From assembly GCA_964446745.1 (NCBI GenBank), contig CAYURR010000098.1, positions 1 to 11,311 on the forward strand: DNA of 11,311 nucleotides, in the 5' to 3' direction. Both the position numbers and the translations under genes were made by a program. Positions 1-6,191 of the stretch are shown piece after piece. Position 1 is the first letter of the stretch, and the number at the start of each line of letters is the position of its first letter. The notes under the pieces are model-generated. The model was given only the letters and a program-made list of their open reading frames with translations, did no database searches and had not been told where the DNA came from. This stretch comes from CAYURR01 sp964446745 (GTDB lineage Bacteria > Bacillota > Clostridia > Lachnospirales > WQUN01).

Positions 1-44
1 CCTTCGGGGGCAACCTCGTGCCGGTTCGAGTCCGGCCTCGGGCA
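1..44 (+). tRNA. tRNA 3' part, probably tRNA-Leu (5' half outside window)
   Basis: The window opens inside a tRNA. Bases 1-5 fit the 3' strand of the anticodon stem, 6-19 a long variable arm (GGGGG-CAA-CCTCG), 20-36 the T arm (stem GCCGG/CCGGC around loop TTCGAGT), 37-43 the 3' acceptor strand CTCGGGC, and A44 the discriminator base. The long variable arm limits it to class II tRNAs (Leu, Ser, bacterial Tyr). Discriminator A favours Leu over Ser, which carries G. The anticodon lies upstream of the window, so the isoacceptor cannot be named. CCA is not encoded; TTT follows directly. Confidence 0.85.
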
Positions 45-79
45 TTTTTATTTTGTATTACATATAGCCAGTATTAACG

Positions 80-109
80 AGCCGTCGAATGTGTTTTGGC
101 GGCTTTTTT
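80..109 (+). terminator. Rho-independent terminator of the tRNA
   Basis: The stem AGCCGTC (80-86) pairs with GGCGGCT (98-104) with one G-U pair, around an 11-nt loop, and a T run follows to 109. It lies 35 bases after the tRNA end and should end that transcript. The stem core is close to that of the terminator at 9696-9729. Confidence 0.75.
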
Positions 110-137
110 GATATAAGATAGTCACGCCTAATATTAA
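108..137 (+). promoter_or_regulatory. Candidate promoter for the leader ORF/kinase operon
   Basis: A TTGATA (108-113) is followed 18 bases later by TATTAA (132-137), a moderate sigma-A match that starts in the T run of the tRNA terminator. Predicted transcription would begin near 143-146, at the foot of the 141-182 hairpin. The fit of the -10 is imperfect, and this is the only reasonable candidate before the operon. Confidence 0.35.
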
Positions 138-140
138 TAA

Positions 141-182
141 AAAGCCATGTGAGTCAGGCCGGGCCCGATGCATCATGGCTTT
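141..182 (+). other. 5' leader hairpin before the kinase operon
   Basis: AAAGCCATG (141-149) pairs perfectly with CATGGCTTT (174-182) around a 24-base GC-rich loop containing GGGCCC. The bases that follow (TAATTTTATATAT) are T-rich but not a solid U run. It could be a weak terminator/attenuator or a 5' stabilising hairpin, since it sits where the operon transcript should begin. No known riboswitch class is recognised. Confidence 0.45.
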
Positions 183-208
183 AATTTTATATATGGGGGA
201 ATGGACAG

Positions 209-262
209 ATGTACTTTGCGATGGACGAAATAGGCTTTGATAGATTGAGGGCGTGTCTATGA
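209..262 (+). CDS. 17-aa leader ORF translationally coupled to the APH-family gene
   Basis: The frame reads MYFAMDEIGFDRLRACL. GGGGGA at 195-200 lies 8 bases before its ATG, the best ribosome binding site in this leader. Its TGA (260-262) overlaps the ATG of the kinase gene at 259 as ATGA, the same junction that joins the kinase to the HAD-HD-HAD gene. This is the usual arrangement for translational coupling, so the peptide may only set the translation rate of the operon. No homology is recognised, and an ORF this short could be chance, though signal strength and junction argue against that. Confidence 0.5.
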   Translation: MYFAMDEIGFDRLRACL

Positions 263-1020
263 GATTATACAATCCCATTGCTATAGGCAACACAGCGGCT
301 GTGTATCTGCACGAGGGACGCATCATAAAGGTGTTTGACAAGCGACTGCCGGACGGCGAGGCGCAGTACGAGGCAAATAAGCACCGTATCGCCCATGCGA
401 GCGGCTTGCCTGTACCTGAAGTCTACGACGTGACATACATTGACGGTAATCAGGCCATTGTCATGGAATATGTAAATGGCCGCACCATCGGCGAGCTGAT
501 GCGCGAGAACCCATCAAGGGTCGAGTACTTCATGGGGTTATCCGTAGATCTGCACCGCCGTATGCATTGTATAGCCGCAGATGCTACCACCTCAGGCATG
601 GAGACCACGTCCGCAAAGCTCGCGAGACAGATACAGGCAGCAAATCCATTGGACGATGCCGTGAAACATGAACTCTTGGAAACAATGCGAAACTTTCGTT
701 ACTACGCTGTTCTGTGTCATGGGGATTTTCACATCAACAACATCATCGTCGACGATCACAACAAGGCATATATCATCGATTGGGTCGACGCATCCTTGGG
801 CGATCCGCGCGCGGATGCTTGCCGTTCCTATATCCTTTATTCCAAGAGCTTTACAGAATTGGCTGCGATGTATTTGGATTTGTATACAAAAGTCAGCGGC
901 GTTTCTGTGGATGAGATCATGCGCTGGGCTCCGGTCATCGCTGCCGCGAGACTGTCCGAGGGCGTATCCGCCGAACACGTCGCGTATCTGTCGGCACTCG
1001 TTGATAGGAGGCAAAAATGA
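259..1020 (+). CDS. APH/choline kinase-family small-molecule phosphotransferase
   Basis: A 253-residue protein with the protein-kinase-like fold of aminoglycoside and choline kinases. The Brenner-type catalytic motif HGDFHINN lies at residues 154-161 (catalytic Asp156). The metal-binding segment IDWVDASLGDP follows at 173-183 (Asp174). The N-terminal part shows the nucleotide-binding lobe, with VFDK probably supplying the ATP lysine and VMEYVNG forming the hinge. The length is normal for the family. The substrate is unknown: relatives phosphorylate aminoglycosides, choline, sugars or nucleosides, and nothing here supports drug resistance in particular. ATG 259 is chosen over GTG 253 because GAGGG (247-251) is 7 bases from the ATG and practically touches the GTG. 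Its stop overlaps the next start as ATGA at 1017-1020, so a joint function with the HAD-HD-HAD protein is likely. Confidence 0.88.
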   Translation: MRLYNPIAIGNTAAVYLHEGRIIKVFDKRLPDGEAQYEANKHRIAHASGLPVPEVYDVTYIDGNQAIVMEYVNGRTIGELMRENPSRVEYFMGLSVDLHRRMHCIAADATTSGMETTSAKLARQIQAANPLDDAVKHELLETMRNFRYYAVLCHGDFHINNIIVDDHNKAYIIDWVDASLGDPRADACRSYILYSKSFTELAAMYLDLYTKVSGVSVDEIMRWAPVIAAARLSEGVSAEHVAYLSALVDRRQK

Positions 1021-3434
1021 AAAAACCTGCTGTATTCTTGGACTTTCAAGGTACCTTGGGCGGCGGCGGTACAGACGACATACGCACGCTCGAGCTATTC
1101 CCGTTTTCCGCAGATGCTATCAAAAAACTCAATGACAACGGTATACTCGCGATCGGCATCACCAATCAGAGCCATATCGCTAAGGGTTTATGCACTCTGG
1201 ACGAATACAACTCCAGGCTCGAATATATTAACCACGAGCTAGAAAAAGCGGACGCTCGTTTAGACGAGGTATACTGTTGTCCGCATGGAGATAAGGATAC
1301 TTGTACATGCAAGAAGCCCCTGCCCGGCATGATCGAATGGGCCAAGAGGGATTTTTCTATAGATCCAACACAGATGTATGTGGTCGGCGACATGGGCAAA
1401 TCGGATATGTTATTGGCCAAGAACGTCGGCGCAAAGGCTGTGCTCGTGCTCACGGGCGTAGGTCGCGGCAGCCTCAATGAATTTAGGCACACTTGGGCAG
1501 AAGCGGAGGCCACGCATGTCGCCGATAACGTTTACGAGGCCGTCCGATGGATAATCGATGATATAGCAAATTACAGCCTTTCGGTCTATAACCCCGGATA
1601 TTGCGCGGAGCCGCCCGAGTTCATTCGTCAGCTTGCGGATACGCCCGCCATGCGCCGTCTCGCCAATGTCGGCATGAACTGCGGCTGCGAATACACGGGC
1701 TTGCTGGATTACGGTTCACAGCAGTTCCGTTATACCCGTTGGACGCACAGCATTTATGTTGCTCAGATCATCTGGCATTTCACCGGTGATATCCGACAGA
1801 CCATCGCGGGCTTGTTTCATGATATCGCCACACCGGCGTTTGCGCATGTCATAGACTTCCTGAACGGCGACCACATCTCACAGGAAAGCACCGAAGACAA
1901 GACCCTTGAATTTATCGCTCTGTCAACAGAGATTACTGACATCCTGCGTGAATATGGGCTGAGCGCCTCGGATGTCAGTGACTATCACATATTTCCGATC
2001 GCCGATAACGATACCCCGATGCTCTCGGCAGACCGCCTGGAGTATACGCTCGGAAATGCATTTAACAGAAGTCTACTCGATCTCAACACGGTAAAGAGGA
2101 TATATAACGATCTGCGTGTGGTGCGTAACGAACATGGTGCAGACGAGATCGCTTTTGCCGACATCGATACGGCGTTGCTGTTTACCTCTGTTGCCCTCGA
2201 CAACTCATACTGGTATGTCTCGGACGAGGATCGACTGTCTATGCAGCTCTTGGCCGACATCATAAGATATGCGATAGTTTTGGGCTTGCTAACTGCTTCG
2301 GATCTGTATACAACCGAAACACGCGTTATAGATAAACTAACATCCGATGTGCGCACGCGAGCATTATGGCATTCTTATACGCAGATGAATACGATAGATA
2401 TCTCGGACCGTAAGCCCCGTGACCGATACGCGGTAAATATCTCAGCCAAACGGCGCTACATCGACCCTTTGATCTCGTCCACGCAGAACCTCAGGCGTGT
2501 TTCTGCTGCCGATACGCAGGCCGCGCATGATATCGATAAATTCTTACATATGGACTTTGATAAATGGCTGTGCCCGATTCCGGCGTCTCCTGTTTCCCTA
2601 ACCTTACCGTCATGTTGCGGCGGGGTAACAGCGCTATTCTTTGATCTGGACGGCACCTTACTGACCGATGAAAAAACTATCTCACCCACCACATTAGAAA
2701 CGTTACGCTTATGCAAATCCGCCGGATTGCGCCTATTTATCGCGACCGCACGCGCGCCGCTTTTGCAGAGTCGGTTTGCATGGTATGACGATATCCGCGA
2801 TTTGTTGGACGGAGGGTCATACTATAACGGTGGCTGTGTAATATCGGGCGCGCAGAAGTCATACACCTTTATTTCTGACGATATCGTTCAAGCAGCGATT
2901 GATCTTGTGAACGGATATGACGGGCTAAACATCTCTTTGCAAATGGAGGATGAGTACCACGCGTTCCGTTTCCCGCTCAAAAATCCCGTGACCTGGGGTA
3001 TACCGGATGGCAAGACCCTTTATTTGCCCGAGACATTGGGTCTGCATAGCGTAAAAATACTGATATTCTACGCCGACCTCGTGGATTCGACGACGGTATT
3101 AGACAGTGGGCTCGTAACTGCGCTCGAGGCATTATGCGCCGGCAAGGCACAGCTTTACCTTACCGATAGCGGTAAGGTCGTACAGATCATGGGCAACGGG
3201 GTCAACAAGCTGCAGGGCATCGAACGATTGCGTACCATGCTCGGGATAGAGCCGCGGGAGATCGCGGTCTTTGGAGACGATATCAACGACATAGAAATGT
3301 TGTCCGCATACGAGCATAGTGTCGTTATGGGAAACGCATCCGACGATATCAAGAATTGCGCAAGATACGTGACCAACGATAATAACAGTGATGGGATCAG
3401 TTATGCGATACGGGAGATTTTAAGATTAATATAG
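1017..3434 (+). CDS. Three-domain phosphohydrolase: HAD-IIIA (GmhB-like) + HD (dNTPase-like) + Cof-type HAD
   Basis: An 805-residue cytosolic protein with three hydrolase domains. Residues ~1-180 are a HAD-IIIA/GmhB-like phosphatase: nucleophile Asp9 in LDFQGT, TNQS motif II, a zinc site C88-x-H90...C96-x-C98 followed by KKP, and VGDMGKSD (Asp125, Asp130). The second motif-I Asp, normally acid/base, is Gln11. Residues ~190-520 are an HD domain of the dGTPase/SAMHD1 type: His244 in RWTHS, His268-Asp269 in LFHDIATPAFAH, Asp339 in SADRLEYT. Residues ~537-805 are a Cof/HAD-IIB phosphatase with an intact DLDGT (543-547), a cap region and GDDINDIEML. No signal peptide or TM segment is visible. A TAGGAGG ribosome binding site (1005-1011) and an ATGA overlap couple it to the kinase. 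Each domain has recognisable relatives; the order of all three in one chain is unfamiliar to me. Likely substrates are phosphorylated sugars or nucleotides (inference). Confidence 0.88.
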   Translation: MKKPAVFLDFQGTLGGGGTDDIRTLELFPFSADAIKKLNDNGILAIGITNQSHIAKGLCTLDEYNSRLEYINHELEKADARLDEVYCCPHGDKDTCTCKKPLPGMIEWAKRDFSIDPTQMYVVGDMGKSDMLLAKNVGAKAVLVLTGVGRGSLNEFRHTWAEAEATHVADNVYEAVRWIIDDIANYSLSVYNPGYCAEPPEFIRQLADTPAMRRLANVGMNCGCEYTGLLDYGSQQFRYTRWTHSIYVAQIIWHFTGDIRQTIAGLFHDIATPAFAHVIDFLNGDHISQESTEDKTLEFIALSTEITDILREYGLSASDVSDYHIFPIADNDTPMLSADRLEYTLGNAFNRSLLDLNTVKRIYNDLRVVRNEHGADEIAFADIDTALLFTSVALDNSYWYVSDEDRLSMQLLADIIRYAIVLGLLTASDLYTTETRVIDKLTSDVRTRALWHSYTQMNTIDISDRKPRDRYAVNISAKRRYIDPLISSTQNLRRVSAADTQAAHDIDKFLHMDFDKWLCPIPASPVSLTLPSCCGGVTALFFDLDGTLLTDEKTISPTTLETLRLCKSAGLRLFIATARAPLLQSRFAWYDDIRDLLDGGSYYNGGCVISGAQKSYTFISDDIVQAAIDLVNGYDGLNISLQMEDEYHAFRFPLKNPVTWGIPDGKTLYLPETLGLHSVKILIFYADLVDSTTVLDSGLVTALEALCAGKAQLYLTDSGKVVQIMGNGVNKLQGIERLRTMLGIEPREIAVFGDDINDIEMLSAYEHSVVMGNASDDIKNCARYVTNDNNSDGISYAIREILRLI

Positions 3435-3452
3435 AAAAAGCAAAACATTACC

Positions 3453-3488
3453 ACGGATTGGCACAGATCAGAACGGATTGGCACGGAT
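3453..3488 (+). repeat. Two direct copies of a 16-bp unit at 20-bp spacing
   Basis: ACGGATTGGCACAGAT (3453-3468) recurs as ACGGATTGGCACGGAT (3473-3488), with one mismatch. CCACGGAT, the start of the first copy, recurs at 5213-5220 before the XRE gene. The unit resembles the simple ACGGATT-type intergenic repeats seen in many bacterial genomes. No inverted structure or gene is visible here. Confidence 0.6.
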
Positions 3489-3518
3489 GTGGGAAGACTT
3501 AAATAAGGGGGTATGGGG

Positions 3519-3983
3519 ATGGATGCTAATATAGTGATAAGGCCTATGGTGATAGGCGATTATGATGAAGTTTTGGCTTTGTGGCAGGAAACACCGGGCA
3601 TGGGCTTGAACGGTTACGACGATTCATATGACGGGATACGGCGCTTTCTTTCACATAATCCCGGTACGAGCTTTGTCGCGGAGCGGGATGGCCACATCAT
3701 CGGTGTGATCCTATGCGGACATAACGCACGCAGAGGGTTCATTTATCACACAGCCGTCGCCGTTTCAGAGCGCAAAAACGGCATCGGCAAGGCACTCGTG
3801 GATGCAACCAACGACGCATTACGCGACCTCGGCATCGCAAAGGTTTGTCTCGTGGCGTTTGCCGATAACGAAATCGGTAACGCGTTTTGGGAGCGTGTTG
3901 GCTTTAGCGCAAGGCCTGATCTTGTTTACAGGGATAAAAAGCTACTCGATACCCCGTCCGGTGATGAGCTCCCGATGGAGTGA
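3519..3983 (+). CDS. GNAT-family N-acetyltransferase
   Basis: A 154-residue, single-domain GNAT protein that should transfer acetyl from acetyl-CoA to an amine. The acetyl-CoA-binding motif A reads VSERKNGIGKALV (R-x-x-G-x-G/A type). The later block NEIGNAFWERVGF is the standard GNAT motif-B region. The start VIRPMVIGDYDEV and the stretch RRGFIYHTAVAV resemble the YpeA-like acetyltransferases of Bacillota. The acceptor is unknown. ATG 3519 is chosen over ATG 3513 because AAGGGGG (3505-3511) is 7 bases from the former and 1 base from the latter. It has the same direction as the upstream operon, 84 bases after it, and no terminator is seen between them. Confidence 0.85.
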   Translation: MDANIVIRPMVIGDYDEVLALWQETPGMGLNGYDDSYDGIRRFLSHNPGTSFVAERDGHIIGVILCGHNARRGFIYHTAVAVSERKNGIGKALVDATNDALRDLGIAKVCLVAFADNEIGNAFWERVGFSARPDLVYRDKKLLDTPSGDELPME

Positions 3984-4105
3984 TATGGAATAAGCGATGA
4001 TGTGGGAGAGATCGGTAAAGGCACGCATACGAGGATGATCGTAGATGAGGACAAGTTTTTAGCCAATGCAATGAAAAGAAATCACTATACGAAGGAGACA
4101 CACTC

Positions 4106-5200
4106 ATGCAAATAGCAGTTACAAAAAAGTTAGCGGATGCAATCGGTATAAAACCCACGTCCGCAAACGAAACTACCGATGCGCTGTTTTCATGGACAGC
4201 AAACTGGACAAATACGTTTGAAGGCCGTAAAGAAGACATGATCATTATGATCAACAATGCCACACGTTTCACCGTTACGATCTATGGGGTTAAGGGTAAG
4301 CGGTTTAAGGATATCGCTATAAAAATGACAACAGCTATCCGTAATACCCTACTCGCGTTAAATGTCAATGAAGAACTCATTGATGAGTATATCAGTAGAG
4401 CAGGAGAGATCGAATTTACCGCAAATCACGACCGTAAAATGACGGCTGCTATTAATCGCCAGGGATTAGAGGCGGCTTATGTAGTGGGCAGGCATGTGAA
4501 CATGCGAGGCGGGAAGATAGAGTATGACGATAGCCTCGGACACATCCTAAGCAATAATATTATCAATTATGGCAAGGAAGACAGATATGTACCCCGAGAA
4601 AGAATGTTAGAGATGCTATCGTCACTTACTGGTAAGCCCGCTTACAAATATCGCGCGTTTGAGTTGTGTGTGACGCTTGACTTGGATGTCTATAAGGCTG
4701 TGCGGCGTTTGATAGTTCCCGCGGATATGGAATTTACCCAGCTTCACGGCGTTTTGCAGAGTGTTTTCAATTGGAAGTACCGGCATTTGTTTGACTTTAC
4801 CGTCTTTGATATGAATAAACGTATTCCGGTGGCTCAACTGGTCGCAACCGAAGATATAATCGGGCTCGATGACAGTACAGTCTTAATGGATGGCCACAGG
4901 CTGTCAGAGTATTTTCCACAAAACAAATTCATCGTCTACACCTATGACATGGGTGACAGTTGGGAACACGTGATTACGCTTGTGCGTGAGATCCCGGAGC
5001 ATAACGAGGAATCGCCATACCTGCTTGAAGCAAGTGGACAGGCACCGCCTGAGGATGTCGGCGGGGTACCGGGGTTTGTTGATTTCAGAGAGATTATGCT
5101 AAACCCGGAACATCCTGAATATCAGGAGACAAATGAATGGGCAGGATATTGGTCACCCGAACTGACCGACTGGGAAAAGAAGCCTCGTCCGGTGCGTTGA
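4106..5200 (+). CDS. DUF6933 domain + plasmid pRiA4b ORF-3-like protein
   Basis: A 364-residue protein in two parts. Residues ~1-130 match my recollection of DUF6933 (TKKLADAIGIKP, LFSWTANW, INNATRFTVTIYG, AGEIEFT). Residues ~190-360 match the pRiA4b ORF-3-like domain (IS1096 TnpR-like passenger family), with YDMGDSWEH at 280-288 and PPEDVGGVPGF from 314. Neither domain has an established biochemical role. The family is often found in mobile or accessory DNA, but no transposase is present here, so transposon activity should not be assumed. AAGGAG (4092-4097) sits 8 bases before ATG 4106, a firm start. No signal peptide or TM segment is visible. Confidence 0.82.
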   Translation: MQIAVTKKLADAIGIKPTSANETTDALFSWTANWTNTFEGRKEDMIIMINNATRFTVTIYGVKGKRFKDIAIKMTTAIRNTLLALNVNEELIDEYISRAGEIEFTANHDRKMTAAINRQGLEAAYVVGRHVNMRGGKIEYDDSLGHILSNNIINYGKEDRYVPRERMLEMLSSLTGKPAYKYRAFELCVTLDLDVYKAVRRLIVPADMEFTQLHGVLQSVFNWKYRHLFDFTVFDMNKRIPVAQLVATEDIIGLDDSTVLMDGHRLSEYFPQNKFIVYTYDMGDSWEHVITLVREIPEHNEESPYLLEASGQAPPEDVGGVPGFVDFREIMLNPEHPEYQETNEWAGYWSPELTDWEKKPRPVR

Positions 5201-5216
5201 ACACCATATAAACCAC

Positions 5217-5232
5217 GGATATCTGTATATCC
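5217..5232. promoter_or_regulatory. 16-bp palindrome upstream of the XRE gene, possible operator
   Basis: GGATAT (5217-5222) and ATATCC (5227-5232) form a perfect inverted repeat around CTGT. It lies about 45 bases before the start of a gene with an XRE DNA-binding domain. Such dimeric regulators commonly bind palindromes in their own upstream region, so autoregulation is plausible but inferred only from position. Confidence 0.3.
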
Positions 5233-5277
5233 CACGGCTCGTGCTGTAGACTGATCCTCAGAAGGGATGTGTTTAGC

Positions 5278-6063
5278 GTGATCGATATGAACACAACAGC
5301 GAACCGCATAGCGGCCGCACGAAAGGAAAAGGGTTTCACGCAAGAGGAGTTATCGGTACGGCTCGGGGTTTCAGCGCAGGCGGTCTCCAAGTGGGAGCGC
5401 GCACTCGGCTTACCGGACATTGATCTATTGATAGACCTGTCCGACATCCTCGGCGTACCGATAGATTTTTTGCTGGGTAGGGCCGAACTGCCCGCACGCA
5501 GTAAGACACTTTACGATATCGCGTCCTCCGATCCGCTCAGCGATTACACACTCACGTATACCATGATCGATATGCAGTTCGGCGAAGGGCTCGTACCGTT
5601 TATCACCGATGATTTTCTAAAGCGTATTGCTGCACTGAGGGGCGAAGTATTAAATGAAAGCGGCGTACTGCTGCCCGCGATACGCATCCGTGACGTTGCA
5701 GAGCTCGAGGATTCGCAGGTGCACATCTACCTACTCGGCCGCCTACGCAATGATATGCGCATGGACATCAGCGGCACCGATAGTCCGGCGGTATATGCGC
5801 AGATACAGGATCAGCTTATAGATACCCTCAAGGCCTCAATACAAGAGGATCTGTCCGGATTTGTAAACCGTCACATGGTCAAGCTGCTTGTGGAGAGACT
5901 GCGCTCAGAGTTACCGTTTTGTATAGAGGGTGTGATACCGGAGCGCATATCGCTAACGCGCCTCAAGGTCATACTGAAGGACATCGTACGTTCAGGGCGT
6001 GATATCAAGAATCTCGCCGAGATCATCGAGACTATCGATGAGCAGATCGAGCGTGGCGAGTGA
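5278..6063 (+). CDS. XRE-family HTH domain fused to an FHIPEP (FlhA C-terminal)-like domain
   Basis: A 261-residue protein. Residues ~8-62 are a standard XRE/HTH_3 domain (RIAAARKEKGFTQEELS, SAQAVSKWERA, IDFLLG), usually a sequence-specific DNA binder. The rest reads like the cytoplasmic domain of the flagellar/type III export protein FlhA, recalled from memory. FGEGLVPF (101-108) resembles FGYGLIPL. LLPAIRIRD (131-139) resembles the conserved (V)P(P/V)(I/V)RIRD. From ~183 to 255, the order VNRHMVKLLVERLR, ISLTRLKVILKDIV, IKNLAEIIETI mirrors the FlhA end (LGRQE..LID.LK, LS.G.IQKVL..LL, IRNL..I.ETLA). The eight TM helices of FlhA are absent and the middle of its soluble domain is shortened. 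The start is uncertain: GAAGGG (5261-5266) is 11 bases from GTG 5278 and 2 from GTG 5269; ATG 5287 is a third option. Confidence 0.75.
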   Translation: MIDMNTTANRIAAARKEKGFTQEELSVRLGVSAQAVSKWERALGLPDIDLLIDLSDILGVPIDFLLGRAELPARSKTLYDIASSDPLSDYTLTYTMIDMQFGEGLVPFITDDFLKRIAALRGEVLNESGVLLPAIRIRDVAELEDSQVHIYLLGRLRNDMRMDISGTDSPAVYAQIQDQLIDTLKASIQEDLSGFVNRHMVKLLVERLRSELPFCIEGVIPERISLTRLKVILKDIVRSGRDIKNLAEIIETIDEQIERGE

Positions 6064-6073
6064 AACAGGGTAT

Positions 6074-6103
6074 TTGCACACAACCCACAACCTATGGTAA
6101 AAT
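6074..6103 (+). promoter_or_regulatory. Extended -10 promoter for the 2TM-protein gene
   Basis: TTGCAC (6074-6079) is followed 18 bases later by TAAAAT (6098-6103), preceded by TGG, giving an extended -10 (TGnTAAAAT). It starts 10 bases after the XRE-FHIPEP stop. The transcript should begin near 6110, so the open frame back to GTG 6060 would lie partly upstream of its own mRNA. This supports a translation start further downstream. Confidence 0.6.
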
Positions 6104-6107
6104 AATC

Positions 6108-6176
6108 CTGCAGGGGGGAGACACCCATTATAAAAAAACGAACTGCAGGGGAAGGCACCCATCACAAAAAACAGAA
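6108..6176 (+). repeat. Two tandem ~34-bp units, each a purine-rich SD-like run, ATT/ATC and a poly-A stretch
   Basis: Copy 1 (6108-6142) and copy 2 (6143-6176) share CTGCAGGGG, CACCCAT, a run of A and GAA in the same order, with small indels. In each, a G-rich SD-like run is followed 5-6 bases later by ATT (6127) or ATC (6161). A third, diverged unit at 6181-6200 has GAGGTGA then ATA (6192) and AAAAAA. They fall at the predicted 5' end of the 2TM-protein mRNA. Confidence 0.6.
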
Positions 6177-6191
6177 TATCGAGGTGAGAGC

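Noticed and set aside
1..252. Integration (att) site in the tRNA 3' end
   Set aside because: Integrative elements often use tRNA-Leu genes, but I find no second copy of the tRNA 3' end in the window and no integrase.
592..1014. 140-codon open frame on the minus strand within the APH-family gene
   Set aside because: It lies opposite the conserved catalytic part of the kinase gene and shows no domain.
253..1020. Aminoglycoside resistance gene
   Set aside because: The APH fold motif is present, but the family is broad and the coupling to HAD and HD phosphatases fits metabolite handling better. No close likeness to a named resistance enzyme is recognised.
4002..4115. A 37-codon frame starting with GTG, ending inside the start of the DUF6933 gene
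   Set aside because: It has no ribosome binding site, no recognisable family, and its end uses the SD of the next gene. It is probably chance, though the composition looks coding-like and it might be a gene remnant.
6060..6191. GTG 6060 as the start of the 2TM protein, overlapping the previous stop
   Set aside because: The 44 extra codons consist of the promoter and leader repeats, have no family resemblance, and partly precede the predicted transcription start. The frame is open, so it cannot be excluded fully.
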